A DNA stretch of 64,000 bases, taken from contig LNDN01000005.1 in assembly GCA_001464065.1 (NCBI GenBank), forward strand, positions 1 through 64,000, in the 5' to 3' direction. This document shows positions 57,244 through 64,000 of the stretch, piece by piece. Made by a program: the position numbers and the translations under genes. Origin of the DNA: Acidobacteria bacterium Ga0077522 (GTDB lineage Bacteria > Acidobacteriota > Vicinamibacteria > Vicinamibacterales > Vicinamibacteraceae). How positions within the stretch are numbered: position 1 is the first letter of the stretch; each line of letters starts with the position of its first letter. The notes under the pieces are model-generated. The model had not been told where the DNA came from and ran no database searches. It was given only the letters and a program-made list of their open reading frames with translations.

Positions 57244-58554
57244 CTATATCCATACATCGAGCAGCAGCACGCCCGCGAGGCCGACGATGGCGACAATCGA
57301 CTCCATCGCGGTCCACGTCTGCAACGTCTCGGCCACGGACAGGTTGAAATACTCCTTGAACAGCCAGAAGGCGCCGTCGTTGATGTGCGACAGCATCAGG
57401 CTGCCGGCGCCAATCGACAACACCATCAGGTTCGGATCCGCCGCGCCGCTCGCGACCAGAGGCGCCACGAAGCCCGCCGTGGTGAGCCCGGCGACGGTGG
57501 CCGACCCGACGCAGACGCGGACGAGGGCCGCCATCGCCCACGCCAGCACCAGGGGCGGCGCGTGCAGGCGCGACAGCGCCGCCGCGATGGCGGTGCTCGA
57601 CCCGGCGTCCGTGAGCACCTGCTTGAATGCGCCGGCGCCGCCGACGACGAGCATCACGAGGGCCACGTCGGAGGCGGCCCGTTCGCACCAGCCCGTGATG
57701 GTCTCCATCGAGGCGCCGCTGCGCAACCCCAGCAGGCCGATGGCCACCACCACCGCCACGAGCATGGCCATGGACGGGTCACCGATCGCACGCACGACCT
57801 GACCGATCACCCCGTCGGAGACGCGTGAGGCCAGCACCGACCCGACGCCGAGCATCACCACCGGCAGCAGCGCGGTCGTGAGACTGGCCGACAGCGACGG
57901 CAGTGTCGCCTCGTCACGCAGGGCCGGCACGAACGTCGACAGGGGGGGGCGATCGATGCGCGGCATGAACCGCGTGTAGACCGGGCCAGCGAGGATGATG
58001 GCCGGGATGGCGATGACGATGCCGTACAGCAGCGTCTGCCCCATGTTGGCGTTGAACTGCTGCACCAGCGCGGCGGGGGCCGGATGGGGCGGCAGGTACC
58101 CGTGCGTCACCGAGAGCGCGGCCAGCATCGGCAGCCCCACCCAGACCGGCGGCACCTTGTACTGCGCGGCGACGCTGAAGATCAGCGGAATGACCAGCAC
58201 GAACCCGACCGAATAGAACAGCGGCAGGCCGACGATGAAGCCGGTGACCATGAGCGCCCACTGCACGCGGCTCGGTCCGCTGAGGCGCATCAGGCTCATC
58301 GCGATGCGCTGGGCCGCGCCGCTCTCCGCGACGATCTTGCCGAGCATGGCGCCGAGGCCGATCACCAGCAGCAGGGAGCCGAGCGTGTCGCCGAGGCCCT
58401 TCTGGATGGCCGCCGACACCTGCAGCGGCGTCAGCCCCGAGGCCAGACCGACGCCGATGCAGACCAGGAGAAAGGCCAGGAACGGCGTCAGGCGGGCGCC
58501 GGCGATCAGCAGGACGAGGGCGACGATGCCGGCCAGGGCGATGGCGAGGAGCAT
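57244..58554 (-). CDS. GntP family organic-acid/gluconate:H+ symporter
   Basis: A 436-aa inner-membrane transporter with about 12 TM helices. GntP-family motifs include FLVCIGVGLASGL, IGLGAMLGKIVAESG, HGYLPPHPAPAALVQQF and GVGSATVAGLTTAGF, with an SHINDGAFWLFKEYF segment near the C-terminus. GntP carriers import gluconate, related sugar acids or D-serine. A TAGGAT box at 58567-58572 lies 12 bases before the ATG. With RidA and dipeptidase downstream, an amino-acid or dipeptide-derived substrate is a reasonable guess only. Confidence 0.9.
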   Translation of the reverse strand: MLLAIALAGIVALVLLIAGARLTPFLAFLLVCIGVGLASGLTPLQVSAAIQKGLGDTLGSLLLVIGLGAMLGKIVAESGAAQRIAMSLMRLSGPSRVQWALMVTGFIVGLPLFYSVGFVLVIPLIFSVAAQYKVPPVWVGLPMLAALSVTHGYLPPHPAPAALVQQFNANMGQTLLYGIVIAIPAIILAGPVYTRFMPRIDRPPLSTFVPALRDEATLPSLSASLTTALLPVVMLGVGSVLASRVSDGVIGQVVRAIGDPSMAMLVAVVVAIGLLGLRSGASMETITGWCERAASDVALVMLVVGGAGAFKQVLTDAGSSTAIAAALSRLHAPPLVLAWAMAALVRVCVGSATVAGLTTAGFVAPLVASGAADPNLMVLSIGAGSLMLSHINDGAFWLFKEYFNLSVAETLQTWTAMESIVAIVGLAGVLLLDVWI

Positions 58555-58566
58555 GAGGCGGGGCCC

Positions 58567-58572
58567 ATCCTA
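58567..58572 (-). promoter_or_regulatory. -10-like TAGGAT upstream of the GntP gene
   Basis: TAGGAT on the minus strand ends 12 bases before the ATG at 58554, predicting a leader of about 6 bases. Confidence 0.35.
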
Positions 58573-58589
58573 TCGCATCGGCCCCGCAA

Positions 58590-58620
58590 TGCCGCGATGC
58601 CGCGATGCCGGGAATGCCGC
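58590..58620. repeat. Left arm of inverted repeat between ahcY and the GntP gene
   Basis: 31 bases built of GATGCCGC words. Pairs with 58682-58710 at about 28 of 31 positions. Confidence 0.8.
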
Positions 58621-58681
58621 AGATGCAGAACGGGCCTGCCCTTCTCAACCGTCAACCGTGTGCGCTTCTGCCTTGTGCCTG

Positions 58682-58710
58682 GCGGCATTCGGCATCGCGA
58701 CATCGCGGCA
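58682..58710. repeat. Right arm of inverted repeat between ahcY and the GntP gene
   Basis: Reverse complement of 58590-58620 with one substitution and a two-base gap. It begins 8 bases after the ahcY stop in the sense direction, so ahcY mRNA would end in a long hairpin. Confidence 0.8.
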
Positions 58711-58717
58711 CTACCAG

Positions 58718-60223
<1,506 letters not shown>

Positions 60224-60266
60224 GCGTTTGGCTCCTTGGCTTCGCGGCACCGCGCCGCGTCGTACG

Positions 60267-60289
60267 GCATCGCGAACCAGGCGCGATGC
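60267..60289 (-). promoter_or_regulatory. Hairpin in the ahcY leader
   Basis: Perfect 8-base arms GCATCGCG and CGCGATGC around a 7-base loop, between the regulator gene and ahcY. It does not match the SAH riboswitch consensus I know. Confidence 0.4.
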
Positions 60290-60322
60290 GATTCTCGTGA
60301 GGGCAATGGCGGCGAGTGCGCC

Positions 60323-61294
60323 CTACCTGCCCGTGACTGACAATGAAGACGCACCCGCGGTGGCTCGGGCGACGAACAAGGCCGGGCCACGCACACCCGG
60401 CACCGGGGACATCGGCACCACCCGCGCCCCGCTGAAGCCAGCCCCGGTCAGGAGCCGGCTGACGTCGACCTCGGAGAACCCGAGCCAGACGTGTCCCATC
60501 TGGCCACGATACTCCTCGCGGTCGTGTGGCTGCATGTCGATGACGAGCAACCGCCCGTCCGCCCTGAGGACCCGGCGCGCCTCCTTGAGCACGGCCGTCG
60601 GATCGCCCAGGTGATGCAGCACGAGGACCAGCAGCGCGAGGTCCGCGGTGCCACTCGCCACCGGCACTGCTTCCAGCGTGCCTTCCCGGACCTCGACGTT
60701 GGGCAGGGCCCCGAGGCGGGCCCGCGCGGCCGTGAGCATCTCGGCCGACGCGTCGACGGCCACGACGTGCCGGACGAACGGCGCCAGCGCGGCCGACGTC
60801 CGTCCCGTGCCGCAGCCGAGGTCCGCCACGGTCCACGTCGGTTCGCACGCCGCCAGCAGGCCATCGAGATGGAAGCTGCTGCCGTAGAGCTCGTCGCGCA
60901 GCGCATCCCACTCCCCGGCCGCGCGGGAGAAGAAGGCGGCCGATTCCGAACGGCGGTCGGCCAGCACCCGAGTCAGGCGCATCCGGTCCTGCGCCACGGC
61001 CGGCATCGTGATCAGCTGGGCCTTGACCACGCGCCACAGGTCGGCCGAGTGCTCGTCGAGCGCGTCGGTGACGAGCGAGTAGAGTCGGCTCGTCCCTTCG
61101 CGTCGCACCTGGGCCCAGCCGCCATCCATCAGCGTCTTGAGGTGCCGACTGATCGTCGACTGCGGCAGTTGCAGGATGTCGCACAGCTCGCCCACCGCCA
61201 AGGTCTGCCCCTCGAGCACGAGCAGCAGGCGGGCCCGCAGGGGGTCCCCGAGAACGTTGAGGTGCGCCAGGACTGGCGAAGCGAGTTGATTCAT
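60323..61294 (-). CDS. ArsR-family HTH regulator fused to a SAM-methyltransferase domain (SahR-like)
   Basis: A 323-aa protein. Residues 1-95 form a winged-helix ArsR domain (VLGDPLRARLLLVLEGQTLAV, QSTISRHLKTLMDGGWAQ). The C-terminal part is a class I SAM-binding fold with VADLGCGTGRTSAALA, VVAVDASAEML and LALLVLVLHHLGDP. This architecture and its place between metH and ahcY fit SahR, the SAH-responsive repressor of methyl-cycle genes described in Proteobacteria. Whether the methyltransferase fold still methylates is unknown. The ATG at 61294 follows a strong promoter with candidate operators. Confidence 0.82.
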   Translation of the reverse strand: MNQLASPVLAHLNVLGDPLRARLLLVLEGQTLAVGELCDILQLPQSTISRHLKTLMDGGWAQVRREGTSRLYSLVTDALDEHSADLWRVVKAQLITMPAVAQDRMRLTRVLADRRSESAAFFSRAAGEWDALRDELYGSSFHLDGLLAACEPTWTVADLGCGTGRTSAALAPFVRHVVAVDASAEMLTAARARLGALPNVEVREGTLEAVPVASGTADLALLVLVLHHLGDPTAVLKEARRVLRADGRLLVIDMQPHDREEYRGQMGHVWLGFSEVDVSRLLTGAGFSGARVVPMSPVPGVRGPALFVARATAGASSLSVTGR

Positions 61295-61352
61295 CCCTCT
61301 ATCCGGATTGAAGTCTACACAGATGAACTCCTTCCGTCAAGCCGGATGAACA
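61290..61352 (-). promoter_or_regulatory. Triplicated TTCAT(C)-type direct repeats, candidate operator
   Basis: Reading the coding strand, TTCATCCGGCTTGAC, TTCATCTGTGTAGAC and TTCAATCCGGATAGA lie in direct order. The first covers the -35, the second the -10 and the third the transcription start. An autorepressor bound here would block RNA polymerase. Confidence 0.4.
61312..61340 (-). promoter_or_regulatory. Sigma-70 promoter of the regulator-ahcY unit
   Basis: TTGACG, a 17-base spacer and TAGACT on the minus strand. It is the best-matching promoter in the window. Transcription would start near 61305, about 11 bases before the start codon. Confidence 0.65.
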
Positions 61353-61456
61353 CACGAACGGCCGGAGGGCACCGCGCCCCCCGGCCGTCGAGACGGCGTC
61401 GAGCGCGCGCCGCGTCAGCGGCGGCGCCGGAACCGGCACACTGCGGTCACGCGCCT

Positions 61457-64000
<2,544 letters not shown>

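Noticed and set aside
60224-60322. SAH riboswitch upstream of ahcY
   Set aside because: The conserved core sequence is absent by eye; only a simple hairpin and a ribosome-binding site are present.

Overview
The window is very GC-rich, gene-dense chromosomal DNA of a Gram-negative bacterium. Evidence for the cell type is a TonB-dependent receptor, several lipobox and signal-peptide proteins, a CHASE2 sensor kinase and MATE pumps. The gene mix (type III glutamine synthetase, DUF349 protein with HEAT-like N-terminus, serial periplasmic amidohydrolases, ArsR-methyltransferase fusion beside ahcY/metH) fits Acidobacteriota, perhaps a Vicinamibacteria (Luteitalea-like) genome. That taxonomy is inference from protein style, not from a marker such as 16S. 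I see no phage, IS, CRISPR, rRNA or tRNA, and no gene-free stretch over 300 bases; the longest gaps are about 210-230 bases.

Layout. 1-4.6 kb: tsaB (cut by the left edge) divergent from mutS, which overlaps an orphan peptide-binding lipoprotein. 4.6-11.4 kb: an alpha/beta hydrolase, a DUF72 protein, a BP74-like lipoprotein, a quinone oxidoreductase divergent from a MATE pump, then a D-cysteine desulfhydrase-like enzyme and a metal-dependent hydrolase. 11.5-18 kb: a LysM/FecR protein coupled to a CHASE2 hybrid histidine kinase, then a minus-strand run (103-aa protein, DUF885-like metallohydrolase, FKBP isomerase). 18-25 kb: three translationally coupled periplasmic amidohydrolases, a bactofilin and speA. 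25-31 kb: the HEAT/DUF349 protein, a second MATE pump and an FAD oxidoreductase. 31-40 kb: parC and parE, separated by a ceramidase-like lipoprotein, a small helical protein and glnN. 40-45 kb: a TonB receptor and an SGNH/MBOAT O-acetylation pair. 45-50 kb: sucA-sucB and small proteins. 50-58.6 kb: an esterase, bcp with a ChaN-PDZ protein, and a long minus-strand cluster (GntP transporter, RidA, dipeptidase, EEP phosphatase-like, CocE/NonD hydrolase). 58.7-64 kb: a methyl-cycle cluster (metH, ArsR-methyltransferase regulator, ahcY).

How the genes work together. Many units are joined by ATGA/GTGA stop-start overlaps, so they are probably co-translated. The clearest pathways are the 2-oxoglutarate dehydrogenase core (sucAB without lpd), topoisomerase IV, nitrogen assimilation by glnN, polyamine synthesis by speA, and homocysteine/methionine recycling by metH and ahcY under a likely SAH-sensing regulator.

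The most unusual signals are in noncoding DNA. Two divergent genes share a mirror-image promoter/start element. Several other genes have a TANNNT box so close to the start codon that the mRNA would be leaderless or nearly so. The gaps between genes hold dispersed, hairpin-forming repeat families. In coding DNA, two of the three amidohydrolases have lost the metal-binding HxH.
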